Positions 16,765 through 25,084 of a stretch of 43,020 nt of DNA are shown one piece after another. The notes below the pieces were generated by a model, which saw only the letters and a list, made by a program, of their open reading frames with translations, did no database searches and was not told the origin of the DNA. Source of the DNA: Dyella_B sp035486915 (GTDB lineage: Bacteria > Pseudomonadota > Gammaproteobacteria > Xanthomonadales > Rhodanobacteraceae). The DNA lies in assembly GCF_035486915.1 (NCBI RefSeq), contig NZ_DATHMR010000073.1:1-43020 (forward strand), given 5' to 3'. Numbering within the stretch: position 1 is the first letter of the stretch; each line of letters opens with the position of its first letter. A program made the translations under genes and the position numbers.

Positions 16765-17628
16765 TCAATGGCGCCGCTTCAGGCGTATCAGTCCCGAAAT
16801 ATCGTCATCGCCATGACCCTGCTTCATCAGCTCGGCATAGTCCGCCAGCGAACGCTCGATGACATTGCGCGATGTGCCAGCCTTTTCAGCGATGCCGCGC
16901 ACGATGCCAAGATCCTTGTGCAATAACGCCAGCTTGAATCCGACGCTGAATTGGTTCTTCAACATCGTCGCGCCGCGCTTTTCGAGAAACCAGTTACCCG
17001 CCGCGCCTGCACCCAATGTGGGAATGAGGCGTTCCGGATCGAGACCCAATGCCTCGCCCAGTGCCAGTCCTTCGCAAACCGCTTGCGCAATACCCGCAAC
17101 CAGCACTTGATTCACCGCCTTGGTCGCCTGACCGGCGCCCACGTCCCCCAGATGCGTGACGCGCAGCGCATACGATTCGAGCACCGGGCGGGCGCGCTCC
17201 AGCACCGCCGCATCGCCGCCGACCATCACCGACAACTTGCCGTTCTTTGCGCCTTCAACGCCACCGGAAACCGGCGCATCGAGAAAATGCGCGCCAACTT
17301 CTTTCAGGCGTGCAGCCGCTTTCTTCGCCGTCTCGGGATCGACCGTGGAATGATCGATCACGATCGTGCCGGGACGCACATGCGGCGCGAGCGCTTCGAC
17401 GGTGTCGAGTACATCGGCATCCGCGGTCACGCACAATGCAATCACGTCGCATTGCGGCGCCAGCTCAGCCAATGTCGCCGGCGCGGCGACACTCAGCTCG
17501 CGCGCCAACTGCTCCGCTTTCGCGTGCGTGCGATTGGCCACTGCATGCAGCAAGCCATGTTGCTTGAGATGCCCGGCCATCGGTGCGCCCATCGCGCCCA
17601 ACCCGATAAAAGCAGCCTTCAAAGTCAT
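16765..17628 (-). CDS. Beta-hydroxyacid dehydrogenase (3-hydroxyisobutyrate dehydrogenase family)
   Basis: A 287-aa NAD(P)-dependent enzyme that oxidises 3-hydroxyacids such as 3-hydroxyisobutyrate, or reduces tartronate semialdehyde; the exact substrate cannot be read. The N-terminal Rossmann motif GLGAMGAPMAGHL (residues 9-21), the substrate-binding DAPVSGGVEGAKNG (about 117-130) and the catalytic-lysine helix GAGQATKAVNQVLVAG (about 163-178) are all present. The ATG follows AAGGACAACGC. It is the last gene of the minus-strand operon hydroxybutyrate dehydrogenase - acetoacetate decarboxylase - patatin - this gene, 18 bases behind the patatin, so a hydroxyacid from that pathway is a plausible substrate. 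Confidence 0.9.
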   Translation of the reverse strand: MTLKAAFIGLGAMGAPMAGHLKQHGLLHAVANRTHAKAEQLARELSVAAPATLAELAPQCDVIALCVTADADVLDTVEALAPHVRPGTIVIDHSTVDPETAKKAAARLKEVGAHFLDAPVSGGVEGAKNGKLSVMVGGDAAVLERARPVLESYALRVTHLGDVGAGQATKAVNQVLVAGIAQAVCEGLALGEALGLDPERLIPTLGAGAAGNWFLEKRGATMLKNQFSVGFKLALLHKDLGIVRGIAEKAGTSRNVIERSLADYAELMKQGHGDDDISGLIRLKRRH

Positions 17629-17646
17629 GCGTTGTCCTTCACTTTC

Positions 17647-18840
17647 TCAGTCGTTATTCAACGCACGATGCACATCGTGCGTCACGAATGGGTCTTCTCG
17701 TTTTGGGGGATCGAGCCAGTGCGGCCGCGAAAGCGTGTGCCGCATATCGGTCAGACCGCTCTGCCAATGCTCACGCATCGTCGTGATACTGAACTCATAA
17801 TCTTTGTAATGCCCCTCGTAGGGCTTGTCACGATAAATCAGATGGATGAGGTTGGTGAGTGAGCCGTTGGCTTGTTTCTCTGCCCGGCGATAGGCCGGAT
17901 CGTTGCGCTTGTCTTCCGGCACCAGCTTCATCAGGTCGTGCAGGAAACTCTGTTGCTCGCGGGTCAGACGCATGTATTCGGTCACCATGCGCGTGCGGCT
18001 GGAGAACTGGATGTCCTTGCTGCGCTCGGCGACCATGCTCATGTCGCGCGGCAACGCACCGCACGCACTCCACAAATCCACCTGGAAGATCAGCGCATCG
18101 CGATGCGGCTGGTCGGAAAGCACCTTGTAGAGCGGTGTGTTGGAGACCATGCCGCCGTCCCAGTAGTACTCGCCGTCGATCTCGACGGCGGGGAACCCGG
18201 GAGGCAGTGCGCCCGATGCCATGAAGTGTTCCGGCCGCAGCTTGTGATGACGATTTTCGAAATACGCGAAATTACCCGTGCGCACATTGACCGCACCTAC
18301 CGACACACGCATCGTGCGGCTATCGTTGATGCGGTCGAAATCCGCCAGCCGCTCCAGCGTTTCGCGCAGCGGCGCGGTGTCATACCAGCTCGCCGTAGCG
18401 GGCGTGCCATGCAACTGCAGTACCGGCGGCGGCGTGCGTGGCTGGAAGAAACCCGATTGCCCCTCGGTCAATGCGCGCCACGCCGACAAGGTATTGACGC
18501 CATCACGGAATATCTGCGGCCACGTCATTGTTTCCGGCCACGGCAACGCCGGACGATTGGGCCAAAACGCCGACTTGCAGATCGTCTCCCAGAATTCGGT
18601 GAGCTTCTCGACCCGATCTTCGGGGGCGTTGCCCGCGATGATGGCGGCGTTCAACGCACCGATGGAAATGCCCGCTAACCAGTTTGGATGCAAGCCCGCT
18701 TCGCTGAGCGCCTGATATACACCTGCCTGATACGCACCGAGCGCACCACCGCCCTGCAGAACCAGCGCAGTGACCTTGTAGGCATCCTGCGCGGGATGAT
18801 GCGTGGCGACCTTCGACGTTGACGTCTTCTGCCCAGTCAT
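17647..18840 (-). CDS. Patatin-like phospholipase/acyl hydrolase (DUF3734 type)
   Basis: A 397-aa lipid acyl hydrolase. The oxyanion motif LVLQGGGALGAYQAGV (residues 27-42), the nucleophile elbow GISIG (Ser59) and the dyad Asp in WDGGMVSNTPL are intact, so it should be active. The C-terminal 170 residues form the DUF3734 extension (IQFSSRTRMVTEYMRLTREQ). There is no signal peptide. The ATG follows GAGGCGCTCC. It lies 9 bases after acetoacetate decarboxylase and 18 before the dehydrogenase. Similar patatins accompany hydroxybutyrate genes elsewhere, and a part in releasing fatty acyl or polyhydroxybutyrate units is possible but is inference. Confidence 0.9.
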   Translation of the reverse strand: MTGQKTSTSKVATHHPAQDAYKVTALVLQGGGALGAYQAGVYQALSEAGLHPNWLAGISIGALNAAIIAGNAPEDRVEKLTEFWETICKSAFWPNRPALPWPETMTWPQIFRDGVNTLSAWRALTEGQSGFFQPRTPPPVLQLHGTPATASWYDTAPLRETLERLADFDRINDSRTMRVSVGAVNVRTGNFAYFENRHHKLRPEHFMASGALPPGFPAVEIDGEYYWDGGMVSNTPLYKVLSDQPHRDALIFQVDLWSACGALPRDMSMVAERSKDIQFSSRTRMVTEYMRLTREQQSFLHDLMKLVPEDKRNDPAYRRAEKQANGSLTNLIHLIYRDKPYEGHYKDYEFSITTMREHWQSGLTDMRHTLSRPHWLDPPKREDPFVTHDVHRALNND

Positions 18841-18849
18841 GGAGCGCCT

Positions 18850-19590
18850 CTATGCAGCAAGATAATCGTGAACCACTGTTCCCAGATCGAGCGTGAGATC
18901 AGTGATGTAATGCAACGCCGACTCCACCTTCAGCACCGGCAGATCCGCAACGGGCGCCAACGCATGGGGATGAAGCTCCAGCGAAGCGGGACCTGTCCAC
19001 GCGCCTTTCAGTGTGACGTTGCTGGTGTAGTAACGCACCAGTTCGCAGATGCGCTGCGTGCCATCGACATGTGGAATGATCTTCAGCAGATAATTGGGCG
19101 CAGCGAGACCGGCAAGAATGGCTGCATGATCCGCAGGGCGATGCTTGAACCCCATCGTCGCCTTGGCCACGCGCACCTTGCCGTAATCGAGCGTACCGAC
19201 CAGCGTATCGATTTCGGTATCCAGCACAGGAGTGGCGAGTTTCTTCGGAAAACCCCACAACTCGCGGCCACCGGCAATCGGCGGATGATCGTTGAGATAC
19301 ATGGAGTGAACGTAACCGCCGCGTTCACCATTGAATGTCACGGGAATCACCTGCCCCGACTCGGTGTAATCGCCGAAGCCGGTGGAATCGGGCATGCGAA
19401 TGAATTCGTACTTCACCAGCGGCTCGGTCACTTCGAGCGGCTCGGGCACGACAGCACGCAGCGCGTCCATGTCGGTGCGATAGGTGATGACGAGGAATTC
19501 GCGATTGACGAAACGATAGGGCCCTGGCGGAAACGCCGGGCTTGTCAGCGGCATGGCGAACGCGTTGGCTTTGACGTCGGCAATTTTCAT
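18850..19590 (-). CDS. adc: Acetoacetate decarboxylase
   Basis: Decarboxylates acetoacetate to acetone and CO2 through a Schiff base. The 246-aa protein carries ELWGFPKKLA, in which Lys116 is the expected Schiff-base lysine and Lys117 the neighbour that lowers its pKa, as in the clostridial enzyme (Lys115/116). Further family marks are MPDSTGFGDYTESGQVIPV and FKHRP. The ATG at 19590 was taken because GGAGACCTTT precedes it; an upstream in-frame start lacks such a site. With hydroxybutyrate dehydrogenase 70 bases upstream, the pair would turn 3-hydroxybutyrate into acetoacetate and then acetone. Confidence 0.93.
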   Translation of the reverse strand: MKIADVKANAFAMPLTSPAFPPGPYRFVNREFLVITYRTDMDALRAVVPEPLEVTEPLVKYEFIRMPDSTGFGDYTESGQVIPVTFNGERGGYVHSMYLNDHPPIAGGRELWGFPKKLATPVLDTEIDTLVGTLDYGKVRVAKATMGFKHRPADHAAILAGLAAPNYLLKIIPHVDGTQRICELVRYYTSNVTLKGAWTGPASLELHPHALAPVADLPVLKVESALHYITDLTLDLGTVVHDYLAA

Positions 19591-19660
19591 AAAGGTCTCC
19601 TTGTGGCGGCACGAGATGGCGCACGCCCGCAGACGTGCACCACGCACACGACAAAAATAC

Positions 19661-20446
19661 TTACTGCATGTACCAGCCGTGGCTCACCACAAAACTCTGA
19701 CCGGTCAGCGCTGCGCTCGGGAATGCCGCCAGGAACAAAGCCGTTTCAGCAATGTCTTCGACCGTGGTGAATACACCATCCACCGTGTCTTTCAGCATCA
19801 CGTTCTTGATGACATCCGCTTCGCTGATGCCCAATTCTTTTGCCTGTTCCGGAATCTGCTTTTCAACCAGCGGCGTACGCACGAAGCCCGGGCAGATGAC
19901 GTGCGAGCGAACGTTGTGCGCTGCGCCTTCTTTGGCAAGCGTGCGTGACAGACCGAGCAGGCCGTGCTTCGCCGTGACGTAGGCCGACTTCAGTTTCGAG
20001 GCCTCATGCGAATGCACGGAGCCCATATAAATCACCGTGCCGCCGCGGTTATCTTTGTACATGTGCTTGAGCGCGGCCTTGGTCGTTAGGAAACCGCCGT
20101 CGAGATGAATCGCGAGCATCTTTTTCCAATCGGCATAAGAGAACTGATCGATCGGGTTGATGATCTGCACGCCCGCGTTGGAAATGAGAATGTCCAGATG
20201 ACCGAAGGCGGCGACTGTCTTGTCGGTACCTGCATTCACCGCGTCTTCGTTGGTGACATCCATTTCGATGCCGATAGCTTTGCCGCCCGCTGCCTTGATC
20301 TCTGCCGCGGCAGCATCCGCCGCCTGCTGATTGATATCCGCAATCGCCACGGCTGCACCGTTCTTTGCGTAAAGCTCTGCGATCGCTTTGCCAATGCCGC
20401 TTGCAGCGCCGGTGATCAATGCAACCTTGCCGTCGAGACTTGCCAT
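19661..20446 (-). CDS. 3-hydroxybutyrate dehydrogenase (SDR)
   Basis: Oxidises D-3-hydroxybutyrate to acetoacetate with NAD. This 261-aa short-chain dehydrogenase has the cofactor motif TGAASGIG (residues 12-19), the NAG motif (SNAG, 89-92) and the catalytic Ser143, Tyr156 and Lys160 (GSVHS and YVTAKHG). Residues typical of hydroxybutyrate dehydrogenases, such as the HVICPGFVRTPLVEKQIPEQ stretch, favour this substrate over other SDR functions. The ATG follows AAGGAGTGGCAT. It is the first gene of the four-gene minus-strand operon, 102 bases behind speA. Confidence 0.92.
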   Translation of the reverse strand: MASLDGKVALITGAASGIGKAIAELYAKNGAAVAIADINQQAADAAAAEIKAAGGKAIGIEMDVTNEDAVNAGTDKTVAAFGHLDILISNAGVQIINPIDQFSYADWKKMLAIHLDGGFLTTKAALKHMYKDNRGGTVIYMGSVHSHEASKLKSAYVTAKHGLLGLSRTLAKEGAAHNVRSHVICPGFVRTPLVEKQIPEQAKELGISEADVIKNVMLKDTVDGVFTTVEDIAETALFLAAFPSAALTGQSFVVSHGWYMQ

Positions 20447-20509
20447 ATGCCACTCCTTCGGATGGGGGATGGGGAAAGGATTATGGGCGGCACATCCATC
20501 CGGTTCAGA

Positions 20510-20533
20510 GCGCCTCGCTTGCTTGCGAGACGC
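20510..20533 (-). terminator. Weak hairpin after speA
   Basis: GCGCCTCGC and GCGAGACGC pair with one mismatch around a six-base loop, 15 bases past the speA stop on the minus strand. No U-run follows. It could slow polymerase or protect the speA 3' end before the hydroxybutyrate operon. Confidence 0.3.
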
Positions 20534-20548
20534 CGTGATCCTGCTACA

Positions 20549-22438
20549 TCAGCGCACGCCTTCGGATAGGTAGGTATAGCCGGTCAAGCCTTCATTCAAT
20601 GTTACAAACAGCTGTTCGGCCTGCTCGCCGCTAACGCCGGCGGCGCTGATTCGTTCGCGATAACTGCGACGTAATGCCTCAAGGTCATATCCGACGTAAT
20701 CGAGCATCAAATCGGTGGTATCGCCGCGGCGCTTGTGTGCGAACACATAGTTGTTGCCGTCCGCGCGCACGTTCACTGCATCGGTATCGCCGAATAGATT
20801 GTGGATATCGCCCAGCGTTTCCTGATAGGCGCCGACCATGAAAATGCCCAGGCGATAAGGCTCGCCGTTTTTCAGCTCGTGCAGCGGAATGCTGACGTCC
20901 ACGCCTTCGGCATCGACGTAGTGGTCGATGCGGCCATCCGAATCGCAGGTGAGATCGACCAGCACACCGCGGCGCGTCGGCTCTTCGTTCAATCGTGCAA
21001 TTGGCGCGATCGGGAAAATCTGATCGATGGCCCAGACGTCCGGCACCGATTCGAATACCGAGAAATTGACGAAGTATTTGTCGACGAGCTTTTCGTCAAG
21101 ATCATCCAGCGCCTGACGATGCGCGCGTTCGGCAGGCAGCAAGCGTGCACGCACCGCGTTGGCGATGGCGTAGTACAACTCATCCAGCCGCGCGCGATCG
21201 GCCAACGACAACTGACCCAGCGCGTAGAGGGTCTGACCCTCTTGCAGATGATGTTGCGCTTCGTGGAAAAGCTCCAGCGACGGACGCACATCGAGCTCTT
21301 CGTACACCTCGCGCAGATGACGCAAGACCGCAGGCTCGTCTTTTTCGGCAGACGGCAGACTGCCGGCAGGCACCGCTTCTACTTCGCTCACATTGATCAC
21401 CATCACCGCGTGATGCGCGGTCATCGCGCGACCAGCTTCGGTGATGATGTGCGGCGCCGTCAAACCTTCCGCTTCAACCGCTTCGGCGAGCGATTGCACG
21501 ATGGTGGCCGCGTATTGTTCCAGCGAGTAGTTGATGGAGTTGTGGCTACGCGAACGCGAACCTTCGTAATCCACGCCGAGACCGCCACCGACATCGACGA
21601 TCTCCAGCGGCACACCAAGGCGCGTGAGTTCGACGAAATAGCGCGTGGCTTCGCGCATGCCGTTGGCGATGTCGCGCACGTTGGAAATCTGCGAGCCCAT
21701 ATGAAAGTGCTGCAGTTTCAGCGTGTGCTTCAAACCCGCTTCATCGAGACGCTCGACGAGATCCAATACTTGCGCGGGCGACAAACCGAACTTGCCCTTG
21801 TCACCGCCCGTGTTCTGCCATTTGCCCGCGCCGATCGACGCAAGACGAACGCGTACGCCAAGCAACGGCTCGACATTCAACGCTTTCGCTTCGGCAATCA
21901 CGTGTTCCAGTTCGGACGGCTTTTCGACGACGATATGAATGCGCAAACCGAGCTTGCGGCCAATCAGCGCAAGCCGAATGTATTCGCGATCCTTGTAGCC
22001 GTTGCAGATCACGATGGAGCCCGGACGTGCCATCGCCAGCACAGCCATCAGCTCGGGTTTCGAACCGGCTTCGAGACCAAAACCATGTTCGCCGGCCGCG
22101 ACCAGTTCCGCGACCACGCCGCGCTGCTGATTCACCTTGATCGGATAGACGGCCGTATAGCCGCCCGCATAGTTCCACTCGCCAATCGCCTTGGCGAACG
22201 CGCCCTGCAGGCGCGAAAGGCGGTCGGCGAGGATGTCCGGGAAGCGCACCAGCAAGGGCAAGCGCAAGCCTTCGGCGCGCGCGCGTTCGACGATCTCGGG
22301 CAGCGAAAAAGCTGGCCCTTTCGAGCCATGAGGTCGGATCACGATGTGACCGGCATCGTTCACATCGACATAGCCATCGCCCCAGTAGGGCACGGCATAG
22401 GTGTGACGCGCGGTCTGGGTATTCCAGGAATTCGCCAT
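20549..22438 (-). CDS. speA: Biosynthetic arginine decarboxylase
   Basis: PLP-dependent enzyme that turns arginine into agmatine, the first step of the agmatine route to putrescine. The 629-aa length and fold-type III layout match SpeA: an alanine-racemase-like barrel with the PLP lysine in YPIKVNQQRG (Lys101), HFHMGSQISN, EIVDVGGGLGVDYEG, then the beta domain with ALGQLSLADRARLDELYY and the C-terminal PDVWAIDQIFPIAPI. The ATG at 22438 has a near-perfect AAGGAGATACC site. It is divergent from speE, so agmatine and spermidine synthesis face each other; the agmatine-to-putrescine genes and speD are not in the window. Confidence 0.96.
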   Translation of the reverse strand: MANSWNTQTARHTYAVPYWGDGYVDVNDAGHIVIRPHGSKGPAFSLPEIVERARAEGLRLPLLVRFPDILADRLSRLQGAFAKAIGEWNYAGGYTAVYPIKVNQQRGVVAELVAAGEHGFGLEAGSKPELMAVLAMARPGSIVICNGYKDREYIRLALIGRKLGLRIHIVVEKPSELEHVIAEAKALNVEPLLGVRVRLASIGAGKWQNTGGDKGKFGLSPAQVLDLVERLDEAGLKHTLKLQHFHMGSQISNVRDIANGMREATRYFVELTRLGVPLEIVDVGGGLGVDYEGSRSRSHNSINYSLEQYAATIVQSLAEAVEAEGLTAPHIITEAGRAMTAHHAVMVINVSEVEAVPAGSLPSAEKDEPAVLRHLREVYEELDVRPSLELFHEAQHHLQEGQTLYALGQLSLADRARLDELYYAIANAVRARLLPAERAHRQALDDLDEKLVDKYFVNFSVFESVPDVWAIDQIFPIAPIARLNEEPTRRGVLVDLTCDSDGRIDHYVDAEGVDVSIPLHELKNGEPYRLGIFMVGAYQETLGDIHNLFGDTDAVNVRADGNNYVFAHKRRGDTTDLMLDYVGYDLEALRRSYRERISAAGVSGEQAEQLFVTLNEGLTGYTYLSEGVR

Positions 22439-22520
22439 GGACGGTATCTCCTTATGCGGGCCGTTCGATTGACCCTAAAGATGACATCGTCGCAGCGGCG
22501 AGCCTTGACGAACGCTAAGT

Positions 22521-22572
22521 CCACCGGCCGGAAGCCTCGCACGCCGCGGGGCCGGAAGGACTCGTCAGGTGG
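22521..22572 (-). promoter_or_regulatory. Structured GC-rich leader of speA
   Basis: In the 267-base gap between speA and speE, the speA side holds a GC-rich block bounded by CCACC (22521-22525) and GGTGG (22568-22572) with two direct copies of GGCCGGAAG (22526-22534 and 22550-22558). In the speA transcript this can fold into alternative hairpins about 80 bases before the start. No known riboswitch was recognised. Confidence 0.25.
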
Positions 22573-22705
22573 CGTCCGCATGGGGTGGGCGCGACCCGAA
22601 TGCCTAGTGTAATAGGCCCGGCGCGACAATTTGAGGTCAACCGCATCGCCACCGTTATCGGTACAATTGCGTCTCTTTAACCTTGCTTCTCAGGATCGTC
22701 CCGTC

Positions 22706-23557
22706 ATGTCGCAGCCCAGCTGGTTCACCGAAGCGCATCAGGCTTCTGGTTCCTCCATCGGTTATCGCGTGGAAAAACCGCTTCATGCCGAGAAAACCCC
22801 GTTCCAGACCATCGAGATCTACCAGACCACCGACTGGGGCAACCTGATGGTGATCGACGGCTGCGTGATGCTCACCAGCCGCGACAACTTCCTCTATCAC
22901 GAAATGATGACCCACCCGGCGCTGTTCACCCATGCGCGTGCCAAGCGCGTGGTGATCATCGGCGGCGGCGACTGCGGCACGCTGCGCGAAGTGCTCAAGC
23001 ACGAAGAAGTCGAACACGCCGTGCAGGTGGAAATCGATGAGCGCGTCACGCGCCTTGCCGAACAGTATTTTCCGGAGCTGTGCGAATCGAACAACGATCC
23101 GCGCGCCGAATTGCTGTTTATCGACGGCATCAAATACATGGCCGAAGCCGAGCCGGAATCGCTGGATCTGATCATCGTGGATTCGACCGATCCGGTCGGT
23201 CCGGCAGAAGGCCTTTTCAACGCGGCGTTCTACACGAGCTGCTTCAAGGCGCTGCGTCACGGCGGCATTCTGGTGCAGCAGAGCGAATCGCCGATTGCGC
23301 ATTTGGAACTGATCAAGTCGATGCGCGCTGCGATGCGTACGGCCGGTTTCAGTGCCGTGCGCACCTTGCCCTTCCCGCAGCCGTGCTACCCGACCGGCTG
23401 GTGGAGCTGCACGATGGCCCGCAAAGGTGGCGATCTTGTCGGCTTCCGCGAACGCGGTGCCATCAGCAAAAACTTCCCCACGCGCTACTACAACGCCGAC
23501 GTGCATAAGGGCGCGCTGGCGACGCCCGAATTCATGCGCGAAGCGCTGGGCGAATAA
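22706..23557 (+). CDS. speE: Spermidine synthase
   Basis: Transfers aminopropyl from decarboxylated S-adenosylmethionine to putrescine, making spermidine. The 283-aa protein has the N-terminal beta domain (FQTIEIYQTTDWGNLMVIDG), the Rossmann cofactor motif VVIIGGGDCGTLREVLKH (about 87-104), the acidic strand end VEIDE, and the catalytic Asp in IIVDSTDPVGPAEGLF (about 158-173), followed by QQSESP. The ATG at 22706 was chosen because MSQPSWFTEAHQ is the family N-terminus; a longer frame reaching 22631 is open but has no support. A -10-like TACAAT lies at 22662-22667 with a poor -35. Divergent from speA. Confidence 0.96.
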   Translation: MSQPSWFTEAHQASGSSIGYRVEKPLHAEKTPFQTIEIYQTTDWGNLMVIDGCVMLTSRDNFLYHEMMTHPALFTHARAKRVVIIGGGDCGTLREVLKHEEVEHAVQVEIDERVTRLAEQYFPELCESNNDPRAELLFIDGIKYMAEAEPESLDLIIVDSTDPVGPAEGLFNAAFYTSCFKALRHGGILVQQSESPIAHLELIKSMRAAMRTAGFSAVRTLPFPQPCYPTGWWSCTMARKGGDLVGFRERGAISKNFPTRYYNADVHKGALATPEFMREALGE

Positions 23558-23577
23558 CTGCGGCGAATGATCAGCTG

Positions 23578-23594
23578 CCCGCTCATGCAGCGGG
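23578..23594. terminator. Small hairpin between convergent genes
   Basis: CCCGCT (23578-23583) and AGCGGG (23589-23594) pair around five bases, placed between the stop of speE and the stop of the convergent small membrane protein gene. There is no T-run, so only weak termination is expected. Confidence 0.3.
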
Positions 23595-23596
23595 TA

Positions 23597-23794
23597 TCAG
23601 AACAACCGGCTGCGCACCTTGGGCAGTACCACCAGTACCAGGGTCGTAACGGGACCCAATAGCAGCGACAGCAAGAACCACCACAGTCCGCTGCGGTTCT
23701 TGCCCTGCGCCAGGCCGGCATTGATCAAGGCGAGCGTGCCCCATCCCGCAAACCATGGGACGTTCCCCTGTGCCAGCGTCAAAAACGAATCCAC
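23597..23794 (-). CDS. Small hydrophobic membrane protein, function unknown
   Basis: A 65-aa protein with two probable transmembrane helices, FAGWGTLALINAGLA (about 15-29) and WWFLLSLLLGPVTTLVLVVL (about 39-58), joined by a short basic loop QGKNRSG. The tail KVRSRLF is basic, so both ends should face the cytoplasm. The GTG at 23794 is preferred because GGTGGGAG lies six bases upstream; an ATG at 23830 would add 12 residues without a ribosome binding site. It is convergent with speE. I do not recognise the family. Confidence 0.55.
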   Translation of the reverse strand: MDSFLTLAQGNVPWFAGWGTLALINAGLAQGKNRSGLWWFLLSLLLGPVTTLVLVVLPKVRSRLF

Positions 23795-23937
23795 AGCTCT
23801 CTCCCACCTACCGGAATGGCAAGCGACCATGCTAACAAGTGCAGCCGCTTACCGGGTCATCTGAATCCAGCCGTTCAGAACAGCCTTAGTCCACGCGGGG
23901 TATGCTGCCCGCTTTTATGAACGACGGAGCATCTCTG

Positions 23938-24966
23938 ATGCGCGGATGGCGCCCCCTGGTCCTCACCCTTCTCTGCACGCTTGGCGCCTCGACGGTCGTC
24001 ATCGCCAGTCCGCAAGATCATCCCGGCCCCAATGCCTCGAAAGCGGACGAGGCGCGCGTCAATGCGCTGCTCGCGTTCCAAAGCGATCTGGTCAGCGTGC
24101 TGGCGCCGAGCGCAGCCGCCGATCGATTGCTTGCCGCCGCGCTGCTGGCGCGGCCGTTGCCCAATCAGAACAAAATCAATTCCTTTCATGCGCTGATCGA
24201 GCGCGCTGCCCACGCAGATGACGCCGGCCCCGCCGAAAACTGGGTCCGCCTGGCCGATTGCGACGCCAGGGCCAAGGAGTGCCCGAACGCCGATGCCATC
24301 GCCCAGCTGGTCCAGCAGGCACCGGACAATGCGGCGGTCTGGTTGGTGAAGCTCAGTCAGGACGTCAACACCATGAAGTCGCAGGACGCACGCCAGGATC
24401 TGACGAATGCGGCCAACGCCAAGATTTATGACGACTATTCCGGCGTGGGCCTGAAAGCCCTCGCCGGGACCGTCAGCACCCTGCCCCCGCCGCCCGCCAC
24501 CATGGACCCCAATTCCAATGCAGGCCCGAGCGGCGTTCAAATGCTGATTGCCTTCAGCAGTGCCTCCGGCATTCCGCAACCGGCACTCCATGACACGGCG
24601 ACCTACTGCGAAAACAAGGCGCCCAAGGACCCCTCCGTCAAGGACGATTGCCTGAAGCTCGGCAAGATCCTGGAGTGGGGTTCCAGCCCGCTGGGTCGCT
24701 CGCTCGGCTTGCATTTGCGTGAAGTGCTCAGCCCTGACCCGGCCCAGCAGCAAGACGCCCAGAGTGCGCGACGCAACCTGGTCTGGCAGGTACAGAACTT
24801 CGCCGAACTCTCCGTCCGCGCCCGGAATGACAAAGCCCAATCCCAGCATCTGCTGGCCTTGGCTCGCACCGGCGGCACCCAGATGAGCCTGATACTGGCC
24901 GCGCTACACGACGACGGGATACCCACCGAAGCACCCGCCGACGCTCAGGCTTCCAAAACCAACTGA
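23938..24966 (+). CDS. Exported protein of unknown function
   Basis: A 342-aa protein with a signal peptide (MRGWRPLVLTLLCTLGASTVVIA, cleavage near residue 24). The mature part is Ala-rich and helical, with Leu/Ala repeats (VNALLAFQSDLVSVLAPSAA, AAALLARPLP) that resemble a Sel1 or TPR-like solenoid without matching either clearly. Two Cys pairs (DCDARAKEC around 115 and YCENKAPKDPSVKDDC around 220) could form disulfides in the periplasm. A Pro run (STLPPPPATMDPN) splits the two halves. The ATG at 23938 has GGAG eight bases before it; in-frame starts at 23902 and 23917 are less likely. I cannot assign a family. A large inverted repeat follows its stop. Confidence 0.75.
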   Translation: MRGWRPLVLTLLCTLGASTVVIASPQDHPGPNASKADEARVNALLAFQSDLVSVLAPSAAADRLLAAALLARPLPNQNKINSFHALIERAAHADDAGPAENWVRLADCDARAKECPNADAIAQLVQQAPDNAAVWLVKLSQDVNTMKSQDARQDLTNAANAKIYDDYSGVGLKALAGTVSTLPPPPATMDPNSNAGPSGVQMLIAFSSASGIPQPALHDTATYCENKAPKDPSVKDDCLKLGKILEWGSSPLGRSLGLHLREVLSPDPAQQQDAQSARRNLVWQVQNFAELSVRARNDKAQSQHLLALARTGGTQMSLILAALHDDGIPTEAPADAQASKTN

Positions 24967-24972
24967 GCGCAC

Positions 24973-25038
24973 AGGGGGAACAGGAACAGCGCCGACTTCG
25001 TTGCAGTGCGCTATGGTTGCCTGTTCCCTTGTTCCCCT
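24973..25038 (+). terminator. Long imperfect inverted repeat after the exported protein gene
   Basis: The arms 24973-24989 (AGGGGGAACAGGAACAG) and 25021-25038 pair imperfectly over about 17 bp. An inner stem AGCGC/GCGCT (24988-24992 and 25008-25012) sits inside. The right arm continues into a C/T-rich stretch. It probably ends transcription of the upstream gene and isolates the parA operon that starts at 25085, though no clean U-run is present. Confidence 0.5.
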
Positions 25039-25084
25039 CTCCCCCGCTACCCTTGAACCCAATTCACGACGCTAGGGGCAGGCG

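Noticed and set aside
20801..22612. A 603-codon open frame antisense to speA
   Set aside because: speA is certain on the other strand; this frame has Arg/His/Gln-rich, motif-free sequence.
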